Shown here piece by piece: positions 47,832 through 55,136 of a stretch of DNA of 64,000 nucleotides (position 1 is its first letter; each line of letters opens with the position of its first letter). The notes under the pieces are model-generated. The model saw only the letters and a program-made list of their open reading frames with translations. It made no database searches and was not told where the DNA came from. The position numbers were made by a program, and so were the translations under genes. The DNA is from Billgrantia aerodenitrificans (GTDB lineage Bacteria > Pseudomonadota > Gammaproteobacteria > Pseudomonadales > Halomonadaceae). The DNA lies in NCBI RefSeq assembly GCF_021404405.1, contig NZ_JABFTV010000005.1, positions 62,001-126,000 of the forward strand, given 5' to 3'.

Positions 47832-49040
47832 TCAGCCGTTCATTCTTTCGATGATGCAGGCGATGCCTTGCCCGACGCCGATGCACATGGTGACCAGCGC
47901 GTAGCGGCCACCGCCGTCTTCGAGCTGACGCAGGGCGGTGAGGACCAGGCGAGCCCCGGAAGCTCCCAGCGGGTGACCGATGGCAATGGCCCCGCCGTTG
48001 GCATTGAGCCGGCTGTCGTCGGGGTCGAGTCCGAGCTGCTGGGCGCATCCCAGCACCTGCACGGCGAAGGCCTCGTTGATCTCTATCACGTCCATCTGCG
48101 CGAGGGTCAGGCCGGCACGTTCCAGCGCCTTGCGGCTGGCCGGTACCGGCCCCAGCCCCATCACCCGAGGAGGTACCCCGGCCACGGCGCTGGCCACGAT
48201 ACGTGCCCGCGGAGCCATGCCCGGCCGCTCGCCGGCGGTCAGACTGCCGACGATCAGCGCCGCGGCGCCGTCGTTGAGACCGGAGGCGTTGCCGGCAGTG
48301 ACCGCGCCGCCTTCGAACAGTGAGCCGAGCCGGGCCAGCTTGTCGACGTTGGTACCCGGGCGTGGGTGCTCGTCGCGGTTCACTGTCAGTGGCGGCTGCT
48401 TGCGCCCCTGGGGCACCTCGACGGCCAGCAACTCGTCGTCATAGAAGCCGCGGGCCAGGGCTTCGGCGTAGCGCGCCTGGGAGCGGGCGGCGAAGAGATC
48501 GCTCGCCTCGCGGCCGATGCCCAGGTCGTGAGCCACGTTGTCGGCGGTCTCGGGCATGCTGTGGCTGCCGTACTCGCGGGCCAGCCAGGGGTTGGGGAAG
48601 CGTGAACCGATCACGGTGTCGTACAGCGGCTGGTTGCGGGCGAAGGGCGACTCCGCCTTGCCCAGCACGTAAGGCGCCCGCGACATCGACTCCACGCCAC
48701 CGGCCAGGAACAGCTCGCCCTCGCCGAGTCGGGTCGCCCGGGCGGCATCGATCACCGCAGCCAGGCCGCTGCCGCACAGGCGATTGAGCGTCTGGGCCGC
48801 CACCTCGACCGGCAGGCCGGCCAGTAGCCCCGCGTGACGGGCCACGTTGCGCGAGTCCTCGCCGGCCTGGTTGGTGCAGCCTGCCAGCACTTCTTCGTAG
48901 GCGCCGGCTGCAAAGCCGTTGCGCTCGACCAGCGCCTTCAGCACATGCCCCAGCAGGTCGTCGGGACGCACCGCAGCCAGGCTACCGCCGTGGCGGCCGA
49001 AAGGTGTACGCAGCCCGTCATAGATATAAGCGTCTTGCAT
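47832..49040 (-). CDS. acetyl-CoA C-acyltransferase (thiolase), possibly 3-oxoadipyl-CoA type
   Basis: A 402-residue thiolase that cleaves a 3-oxoacyl-CoA with CoA. Nucleophilic Cys89 is in NRLCGSG, with GNASGLNDGAAA, AIGHPLGASGAR (His) and the second catalytic Cys in MCIGVGQG. The start YIYDGLRTPFGRHGGSLAAVRPDDL is typical of PcaF/PaaJ-type enzymes, so the substrate may be a 3-oxodicarboxyl-CoA. The ATG at 49040 follows AGGAG. Operon with the hydroxyacyl-CoA dehydrogenase 17 bases upstream. Confidence 0.93.
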   Translation of the reverse strand: MQDAYIYDGLRTPFGRHGGSLAAVRPDDLLGHVLKALVERNGFAAGAYEEVLAGCTNQAGEDSRNVARHAGLLAGLPVEVAAQTLNRLCGSGLAAVIDAARATRLGEGELFLAGGVESMSRAPYVLGKAESPFARNQPLYDTVIGSRFPNPWLAREYGSHSMPETADNVAHDLGIGREASDLFAARSQARYAEALARGFYDDELLAVEVPQGRKQPPLTVNRDEHPRPGTNVDKLARLGSLFEGGAVTAGNASGLNDGAAALIVGSLTAGERPGMAPRARIVASAVAGVPPRVMGLGPVPASRKALERAGLTLAQMDVIEINEAFAVQVLGCAQQLGLDPDDSRLNANGGAIAIGHPLGASGARLVLTALRQLEDGGGRYALVTMCIGVGQGIACIIERMNG

Positions 49041-49057
49041 GGTGGCTCCTTGGGGCA

Positions 49058-50581
49058 TTAGGCGGCTGTCAGCGGCATGTCGAGGGTCGCACGGCGGCGC
49101 AGCCAGGGGCTGGCGCGATAGCGGGGATCGCCGGTGGCGGCCAGCATGTTGTCGAGAATGGTGAGGATCCGACGGCTGCCGTAGTGGTCGCCCATGGCTA
49201 GCGGCCCGTGGGGATAGCCCAGCCCCAGCTCCACGGCGCGGTCGATGGTGTTCGGCGCGGCCACGCCCTGCTGGGCGATCTCGCAGCCGACGTTGACGAT
49301 GCAGGCCACCACCCGCTGCAGCACGAAGCCATGGCTGTCGTCGAGCACGCTGACCGGCGTGCCGTCGTGGCCCAGCAGGGCCATCGCGGCATCGCGATAG
49401 TCCGCCTGGGTGGCCGGCGTGGTCATCAGGCTGCGGCGTCGTTCGAGGCCGGCCAGCAGGTCCACGGCCACGCAGCGCCCAGCGGGCAGCCCCAATCGCA
49501 GGGCACAGGCGGTGGCATCCTCACCCAGCGGCGCGACCAGGCAGAGCGCCTCGGCCGAGGGCGCCTCACCGCTCTCTACTGACCAACCCGCAACGCGTAC
49601 CAGTTCGGTGAGCTGGCGGCGGGCCCCGTCATCCTCTGCGCCGATCCAGACCGGGCGCGGTTCGGCCGGGGGCGGCGGCGTCTCGTCGGGCACCTGGGTC
49701 TTGCCTTCCACATAGCGGTAGAAGCCTTCGCCCGTCTTGCGTCCGAGCAGGCCAGCCGTGAGGCGCTGACGAGTGAGCGGTGAGGGGCGAAAGCGCGGCT
49801 CCTCGTAGTACTGCTGGTAGATCGACTCCATTACCGCATGGGAAACGTCGAGCCCGGTGAGATCGAGCAGGGCGAAGGGCCCCATGCGGAAGCCGCCCTG
49901 ATCGACCAGGATGCGGTCGATGGTGACATGATCGGCGACACGCTCGCCGAGAATACGCAGCGCTTCGGTGCCGAAAGCACGCCCGGCGTGGTTGACCAGG
50001 AAGCCCGGGGTGTCGGTAGTACGCGCAGTGAAGTGACCCATGGCCTGGCCCAGTGCTTCGACCCGGTCGGTGACGTCGCTTGCGGTGCGCAGCCCCGGAA
50101 TCACCTCGACGATCTTCATCAACGGTACCGGGTTGAAGAAGTGAAAGCCGATCACGCGCTGCGGACGACGACAGGTGGAGGCAATCGCCGTCACTGAAAG
50201 CGACGAGGTATTGGTGGCGAGTACCGCCTGGTCGTCGAGAATCTCCTCGAGCTGCTCGAACATCGCCTGTTTGGCTTCGAGCTTCTCGACGATGGCTTCG
50301 ATGACCATATCGCACCCGGCAAGATCGCCGAGGGTGGCGGCTTCCTTCAGGCTGGCGCGACAGCGCTCGGCCTCGGCCTCGCTCAGGCGCTGCTTCTCTA
50401 CGGCGCGCTGCCACATGCCGCCAACGAACTCCTGCGCCTCGGTTACGGCACCTTCGCGCAGGTCGTGAAGCATCACGGTCAATCCGGCCTGGGCGGCGAT
50501 CTGAGCGATACCGCGGCCCATGGCACCGGTCCCGACGATACCCAGCGTCTTGAAGGGCGGGGTCGCTGTTGAGTTCGACAT
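49058..50581 (-). CDS. 3-hydroxyacyl-CoA dehydrogenase (PaaH-like, two C-terminal domains)
   Basis: A 507-residue NAD-dependent dehydrogenase that oxidises 3-hydroxyacyl-CoA to 3-oxoacyl-CoA. Rossmann motif GTGAMG is at residues 17-22; VIEAIVEKLEAKQAMF, NTSSLSVT and GFHFFNPVPLMKIVEV form the active-site region. Two 3HCDH C-terminal domains are present (about 190-290 and 410-500), as in PaaH/PaaC. First gene of a minus-strand operon with thiolase. Its promoter region is shared with the acyl-CoA dehydrogenase operon. Confidence 0.93.
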   Translation of the reverse strand: MSNSTATPPFKTLGIVGTGAMGRGIAQIAAQAGLTVMLHDLREGAVTEAQEFVGGMWQRAVEKQRLSEAEAERCRASLKEAATLGDLAGCDMVIEAIVEKLEAKQAMFEQLEEILDDQAVLATNTSSLSVTAIASTCRRPQRVIGFHFFNPVPLMKIVEVIPGLRTASDVTDRVEALGQAMGHFTARTTDTPGFLVNHAGRAFGTEALRILGERVADHVTIDRILVDQGGFRMGPFALLDLTGLDVSHAVMESIYQQYYEEPRFRPSPLTRQRLTAGLLGRKTGEGFYRYVEGKTQVPDETPPPPAEPRPVWIGAEDDGARRQLTELVRVAGWSVESGEAPSAEALCLVAPLGEDATACALRLGLPAGRCVAVDLLAGLERRRSLMTTPATQADYRDAAMALLGHDGTPVSVLDDSHGFVLQRVVACIVNVGCEIAQQGVAAPNTIDRAVELGLGYPHGPLAMGDHYGSRRILTILDNMLAATGDPRYRASPWLRRRATLDMPLTAA

Positions 50582-50604
50582 GGAGAGCTCCTCTGGGTAT
50601 TTCT

Positions 50605-50621
50605 GTTCCGCTTTGCGGAAC
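50605..50621 (-). promoter_or_regulatory. candidate operator 1 (IclR type) for the dehydrogenase/thiolase operon
   Basis: A perfect inverted repeat GTTCCGC-TTT-GCGGAAC, 24-40 bases before the start of the 3-hydroxyacyl-CoA dehydrogenase gene. It matches operator 2 on the other side of the same divergent region. Confidence 0.65.
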
Positions 50622-50666
50622 GCAATTTCGTTATATTGACTGCCATCCTAGGCTATGCCACATTAC

Positions 50667-50694
50667 CTGACAATCAAATGCGGTCTTTTATTCT
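50667..50694 (+). promoter_or_regulatory. candidate promoter of the acyl-CoA dehydrogenase operon
   Basis: -35 CTGACA (50667-50672), 16-base spacer, -10 TATTCT (50689-50694). Operator 2 overlaps the -10, which suggests repression. Confidence 0.45.
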
Positions 50695-50706
50695 GCCTAG
50701 CGGAAT
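50690..50706 (+). promoter_or_regulatory. candidate operator 2 (IclR type) for the acyl-CoA dehydrogenase operon
   Basis: Inverted repeat ATTCTGC-CTA-GCGGAAT (one mismatch between arms), sharing the TTC-GC-N3-GCGGAA pattern of operator 1 and lying 89-105 bases before the acyl-CoA dehydrogenase ATG. Confidence 0.6.
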
Positions 50707-50794
50707 CTTCTTAGAGAAATAAGGACAGATACGCTCACTAGTTTCAAGAGTGTCTCGTCCCGATCAGCCGCCTTTTCCTGCGTGAGGACACGTC

Positions 50795-51946
50795 ATGATT
50801 CGCGACCCCGAACTGCTCGATCAGCTCATCGATACCATTTCCCGCTTCGTACGCGAGCGCCTGATCCCCAACGAAGCTCGGCTGGCCGAGGAGGACGCCG
50901 TGCCGGCGGAGCTGCTCGAGGAGATGAAGGAGATGGGGCTGTTCGGTCTGTCGATTCCGGAGGAGTACGGCGGCCTGGGGCTGACCATGGAGGAGGAGGC
51001 GCTGGTAGCAATGGAGATCGGCAAGACCTCGCCGGCCTTTCGCTCGGTCTTCGGTACCAACAACGGCATCGGCGCCCAGGGCATTCTGATCGACGGAACC
51101 CCGGAGCAGAAGGCCAGATACGTGCCGCGCCTGGCCACCGGCGAGCTGCTGAGCTCCTTCTGCCTCACCGAACCCGACGCCGGCTCGGACGCTGCCAGCC
51201 TGCGCACCACCGCGGTCCGCGATGGCGATCACTACGTGCTCAACGGCACCAAGCGTTTCATCACCAACGGCCCCGAGGCCGATGTGTTCACCGTCATGGC
51301 GCGTACCGATCCGAACAACAAGGGCGCCGGCGGCATCACCGCCTTCATCGTCGATGGCGACACCCCGGGGCTGAAGCGCGGCCCGGCGGACAACAAGATG
51401 GGTCAGAAGGGCGCCCATACCTGCGACATCATCTTCGAGGATTGCCGGGTGTCGGCCGCGAACATCATCGGCGGCGTAGAAGGAAAGGGTTTCAAGACTG
51501 CCATGAAAGTGCTCGACCGCGGCCGCCTGCACATCTCGGCGGTGTGCGTGGGCGTGGCTGAGCGGCTGGTCGAGGAGTCGCTCAACTACGCCATCGAACG
51601 CAAGCAGTTCGGCGTGCCGCTGGCCGAGCACCAACTGGTGCAGGCGATGCTCGCCGACAGCAAGACCGAAGCCTACGCCGGCCGCGCCATGGTGCTCGAC
51701 GCCGCGCGGCGCAAGGATGCCGGTGAGAACGTCTCGACGCTGGCTTCCTGCTGCAAGCTGTTCTGTGCCGAGATGGTCGGCCGCGTGGCCGACCGGGCGG
51801 TGCAGGTGCATGGTGGCGCCGGCTACATGGCCGAATACGCGGTGGAGCGCTTCTATCGCGACGTGCGTCTGTTCCGTATCTACGAGGGTACGACCCAGAT
51901 CCAGCAGGTGGTGATCGCGCGCAACATGGTGCGGGAGGTGAGCTGA
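50795..51946 (+). CDS. acyl-CoA dehydrogenase
   Basis: A 383-residue FAD enzyme that makes 2-enoyl-CoA. Helical N-terminal domain (LFGLSIPEEYGGLGL), beta domain with CLTEPDAGSDAASL and KRFITNGPEADVF, and a C-terminal domain with VHGGAGYMAEYAVERFYRD and the catalytic-base region RIYEGTTQIQ. The ATG at 50795 is preceded by GTGAGGAC. The stop overlaps the next ATG (TGATG), so it is coupled to the CoA ligase. Chain-length or diacid specificity cannot be read. Confidence 0.95.
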   Translation: MIRDPELLDQLIDTISRFVRERLIPNEARLAEEDAVPAELLEEMKEMGLFGLSIPEEYGGLGLTMEEEALVAMEIGKTSPAFRSVFGTNNGIGAQGILIDGTPEQKARYVPRLATGELLSSFCLTEPDAGSDAASLRTTAVRDGDHYVLNGTKRFITNGPEADVFTVMARTDPNNKGAGGITAFIVDGDTPGLKRGPADNKMGQKGAHTCDIIFEDCRVSAANIIGGVEGKGFKTAMKVLDRGRLHISAVCVGVAERLVEESLNYAIERKQFGVPLAEHQLVQAMLADSKTEAYAGRAMVLDAARRKDAGENVSTLASCCKLFCAEMVGRVADRAVQVHGGAGYMAEYAVERFYRDVRLFRIYEGTTQIQQVVIARNMVREVS

Positions 51947-53541
51947 TGGCTTCGCTGTCCCGCCAGGCGCCCGACGAACTCATCTTCGGCCGCATGGCGA
52001 GCGAGCTGGTAGCCGAACTTCCTGAGCGAATCAGTACCCGGGTGCTGGAGAACGCCGAGCGCCTGGGCGCCGAGCCGGCGCTGGTCGATGGCGAGATTCG
52101 CTGGAGCTACGCCGAGCTGGGCCGTGAGATTCGTGCCGCCGCCGACTGGCTCGACTCGCTGAGCATTCGCCCGGGTGACCGCATCATGGCCGTGAGCGAG
52201 AACGGACGGGCGCTGGTCACGCTGCTGCTGGCAGCCAGCGAGCGAGACGCCTGGGTGGCCATCGTCAACTCGCGCCTCTCGGCCCGGGAGGTCGATGCGA
52301 TCCGCGACAACTGCCAGCCGCGACGGGTGTTCTACACCAGCGAAGCCTCGCCGGACGCCGAGGCCCACGGTGAACGTCACGGCGCTGCCGTCCACGCATC
52401 CCCATCTCTGGGACGCTTGAGAATATCACCGCTGGCAGAAGTCGAGCCGGAGCCGGTCGAGGCCGGCGCCAATCAGGTGGCGGCGATGATCTACACCTCG
52501 GGCACCACCGGCACGCCCAAGGGGGTGATGCTGACCCACGGTGGCATCCTCTATATCGCCTCGCTCTCGGGGGGCATGCGTCACTTGTGCCAGGGCGAAC
52601 GGGTCTACGGCGTACTACCGATGTCCCACGTGTTCGGCCTGTCATCGGTGTGCATGGGTTCGCTCTACAACGGCGCCTGCCTCTACAGCGTGCCACGCTT
52701 CGATGCTCCCGCCATGCTGGCGGCATTGGAGCATGAGCGCATCACCGTTCTGCAGGGCGTACCGGCGATGTTCGCCCGTACGCTCGAGTTTCTGCGTCGC
52801 GAAGAACGAGCGCTGGTGGCCCCCGCGCTGCGCTATATCTCCGCCGGCGGTTCGCCCCTCGACGGCGACCTCAAGGGGCGCGTCCAGGCGCTGTTCGGCC
52901 TCACGCTGCACAACGGCTACGGGCTCACCGAGGCGAGCCCGACCATTAGCCAGACCCGCATCGAGGATCGCTTCGACAGCAATACCGTGGGGCGGGTGCT
53001 GCCGCTGCTGGAGTACCGCCTCGTGCCGCTGGGTGAGAGCGGCGAGGACGAGCCCGATTACGCCGGTGCGGGTGAGCTGTGGGTACGCGGCCCCAACGTG
53101 ATGAAAGGCTACTTCCGACAACCCACGGCCACTCGGGCCTGCCTCACCGAGGATGGCTGGCTCAACACCGGTGACATCGCCCGGCTCGACGAGGATGGCC
53201 AGCTCTACATCGTCGGTCGCAGCAAGGAGTTGATCATCCGCTCCGGCTTCAACATATATCCTCCCGACGTGGAGGCGGTGATCAACGAACATCCGGACGT
53301 CACCCTGTCGGCCGTGGTAGGGCGCCAGGTGGAAGGTGACGAGGAGGTGGTCGCCTTCGTCCAGTGCGAGCCCGGTGCCACGCTCAGCGAAACCGAGCTG
53401 CGCGAGTTCATCGCCCCGCGGCTGGCGCCTTACAAGCGGCCCACGCGTCTGATCCTGATGGAGTCGCTGCCGGCCACCGCCAGCGGCAAGATCCTCAAGG
53501 GACGACTGCGCGACATGGTCGGTCGGGAGGGCATGGCATGA
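51946..53541 (+). CDS. acyl-CoA synthetase (AMP-forming)
   Basis: A 531-residue class I adenylate-forming enzyme that activates a carboxylic acid with ATP and CoA. P-loop-like AMP-binding YTSGTTGTPKG, the NGYGLTEASP motif, GWLNTGDIARLDEDG, KELIIRSGFNIYP, and the late catalytic lysine in ATASGKILKG. It is probably the entry step for the acid imported by the TRAP-TAXI system. Its stop overlaps the ATG of a downstream remnant (ATGA), showing that a further coupled gene once followed. Confidence 0.93.
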   Translation: MASLSRQAPDELIFGRMASELVAELPERISTRVLENAERLGAEPALVDGEIRWSYAELGREIRAAADWLDSLSIRPGDRIMAVSENGRALVTLLLAASERDAWVAIVNSRLSAREVDAIRDNCQPRRVFYTSEASPDAEAHGERHGAAVHASPSLGRLRISPLAEVEPEPVEAGANQVAAMIYTSGTTGTPKGVMLTHGGILYIASLSGGMRHLCQGERVYGVLPMSHVFGLSSVCMGSLYNGACLYSVPRFDAPAMLAALEHERITVLQGVPAMFARTLEFLRREERALVAPALRYISAGGSPLDGDLKGRVQALFGLTLHNGYGLTEASPTISQTRIEDRFDSNTVGRVLPLLEYRLVPLGESGEDEPDYAGAGELWVRGPNVMKGYFRQPTATRACLTEDGWLNTGDIARLDEDGQLYIVGRSKELIIRSGFNIYPPDVEAVINEHPDVTLSAVVGRQVEGDEEVVAFVQCEPGATLSETELREFIAPRLAPYKRPTRLILMESLPATASGKILKGRLRDMVGREGMA

Positions 53542-53594
53542 ACAAGGCCGAACAGGCGCCGCTGATGGGTTATCACTGCCAGAAAGTCCCGTAG
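53538..53594 (+). pseudogene. 5' stub of a lost gene downstream of the CoA ligase
   Basis: An ATG at 53538 overlaps the ligase stop (ATGA coupling) and opens an 18-codon reading frame (MNKAEQAPLMGY...) that ends at 53594. It is too short to be a gene and runs into the 5' stub of an oppositely oriented acyl-CoA dehydrogenase. I read it as the first ~12 codons of a translationally coupled gene whose body has been deleted. Its family cannot be identified from so few residues. Confidence 0.5.
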
Positions 53595-53639
53595 TTCGCA
53601 GCGAAATGCCTGCTCCTCTGGGGTGAAGTCGAGGTTCAT
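53574..53639 (-). pseudogene. 5' stub of an acyl-CoA dehydrogenase
   Basis: From ATG 53639 the peptide [20 protein letters not shown] is a textbook acyl-CoA dehydrogenase N-terminus. Homology stops after about 21 residues, where the sequence becomes antisense of the neighbouring stub. Its ATG overlaps the stop of the enoyl-CoA hydratase-like gene (ATGA), so it was the next gene of that operon. Nearly the whole 1.1-kb dehydrogenase is missing. Confidence 0.75.
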
Positions 53640-55063
53640 GAGGCATGCTCCCCGCCAACGGCCTGGCTGGCCTGACGGTGGGGGCCGCCCAGGTAGCGAG
53701 GGTAGCCGAGCGCCTCGATGGCGAGCAGGTCGATATCGCTTTCGCGATAGGCCCAGCCGCGCTCGGCCAGCATCAGGCTCGCGGCCTCCATGGCCGCCCG
53801 GGGATTGGCGGCATCGTCACCTGCCGCCTTGGCCAGTGACGCCAGTAGGCTGCCCTGACGGCTGACCACCACGGGCAGGCGCAGCGCCTTGAGTGCATTC
53901 GCCACGGCCTGCTGCTGCTCGGCGCTGGCTCTCAGCGCCACCAGTTCCGCCATGCTGCTATCGGCCAGGACCAGGGCCAGATCGGCGGCCGCGGTATCGA
54001 GCTCCTGTGCTGCCTCGGGAGTCAGCACAGCGATCTTCAAGCAAGCCTCGGGGCAAGCCGAGTCGGCGCCAGGGGTGACCAGGCAGGCCTGGGTATTGGC
54101 ATCCGGGGCCGCCGTGAGTTCGATGCCGGCTCGCTCGGCCTTGCTGCGCAGGCGCTCGAACAGCGGGTGCGTACCGAGCAGGGCGAGGCGGGTCAGTGCT
54201 GCTGCCTCGCCGGCGTCGGGCACCTTGTGCGGTGCGCGTGCGGCGAAGAAGGCGTGGATCAGCCCGGCACGCTGAGGCGAATCCATGCAGGCGAAGAACA
54301 GCTCACGCTCGCGGCGCAGGCCATCGACCAGACTGCCTTCACTGCTCAAGGCAATCGCTTCGACGCAGCGGAAGGGGGAGTAGAGCTCCGGCACCTCGCT
54401 TTTCAGCTGGGTCCGGTAGCGCTCGATGGCCGCCGGATCGGCAGAGGGGGGCGGCAACTCACCGGTGACCCGTGGCGTAAGTTTGCCGGCCAGAACATCA
54501 CGCGCTACCGCCAGGCCCACCTCGAGCGGGTCGTCAGCGTCCACCACGGCGTCGACGATGCCCAGGGCAAGTGCCTCTTCGGCATCGGCAAAGCGACCGC
54601 TGGTGATCAGATCGAGGGCCGCCTCGACGCCGGTCAGGCGTGGCAGCCGCTGGGTGCCGCCGGCGCCGGGCAGCAGACCCAGCTTGACCTCGGGCAGGCC
54701 CACTTTGGTGCCGGGCAGGGCCACGCGCAGCTGACAGCCCAGCGCCACCTCGAGGCCGCCTCCCAGCGCGGTGCCGTGCAGTACGGCAACGATGGGTTTG
54801 CCGCTGGCTTCGAAGGTAGCGATCACCTCCGGCAGAATCGGCGCCTGGGGCGGCTTGCCGAACTCGCGAATGTCGGCGCCGGCAATGAAGGTACGGCCGC
54901 GCGCGACGAGTACCAGCACCCGGGCCTCGCTATCCTCGCTGCCCCGGATGACGGCCTCCATCAGGCCCTGGCGAACGGCCTGGCCCAGGGCGTTGACCGG
55001 CGGGTTGTCGATGGCGATCACGCCGATGTCTGCATGGCGCTGGTAGCTGACCGGAGTCGTCAT
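53636..55063 (-). CDS. enoyl-CoA hydratase with degenerate FadB/FadJ-like C-terminal half
   Basis: A 475-residue protein. Residues 1-190 are an intact crotonase with oxyanion-hole AGADI and catalytic glutamates E105 (GGGLEVALG) and E125 ([14 protein letters not shown]). A helical linker typical of FadB/FadJ follows. The region from about 290 has the outline of a 3-hydroxyacyl-CoA dehydrogenase, but its Rossmann glycine motif is lost ([14 protein letters not shown] instead of GxGxxG) and the domain is shortened; the end ([23 protein letters not shown]) matches the second C-terminal domain. FadJ is usually ~700 residues. So only hydratase activity is expected, with dehydrogenation supplied by the 49058-50581 enzyme. 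First gene of an operon now truncated downstream. Confidence 0.85.
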   Translation of the reverse strand: MTTPVSYQRHADIGVIAIDNPPVNALGQAVRQGLMEAVIRGSEDSEARVLVLVARGRTFIAGADIREFGKPPQAPILPEVIATFEASGKPIVAVLHGTALGGGLEVALGCQLRVALPGTKVGLPEVKLGLLPGAGGTQRLPRLTGVEAALDLITSGRFADAEEALALGIVDAVVDADDPLEVGLAVARDVLAGKLTPRVTGELPPPSADPAAIERYRTQLKSEVPELYSPFRCVEAIALSSEGSLVDGLRRERELFFACMDSPQRAGLIHAFFAARAPHKVPDAGEAAALTRLALLGTHPLFERLRSKAERAGIELTAAPDANTQACLVTPGADSACPEACLKIAVLTPEAAQELDTAAADLALVLADSSMAELVALRASAEQQQAVANALKALRLPVVVSRQGSLLASLAKAAGDDAANPRAAMEAASLMLAERGWAYRESDIDLLAIEALGYPRYLGGPHRQASQAVGGEHAS

Positions 55064-55136
55064 GGGGCGTGGCTCCCATTGGCTGGGCTTGGGTGAATTG
55101 GGTTGGTTGAGTTGGGTGAATAACGCATACGGTAGC

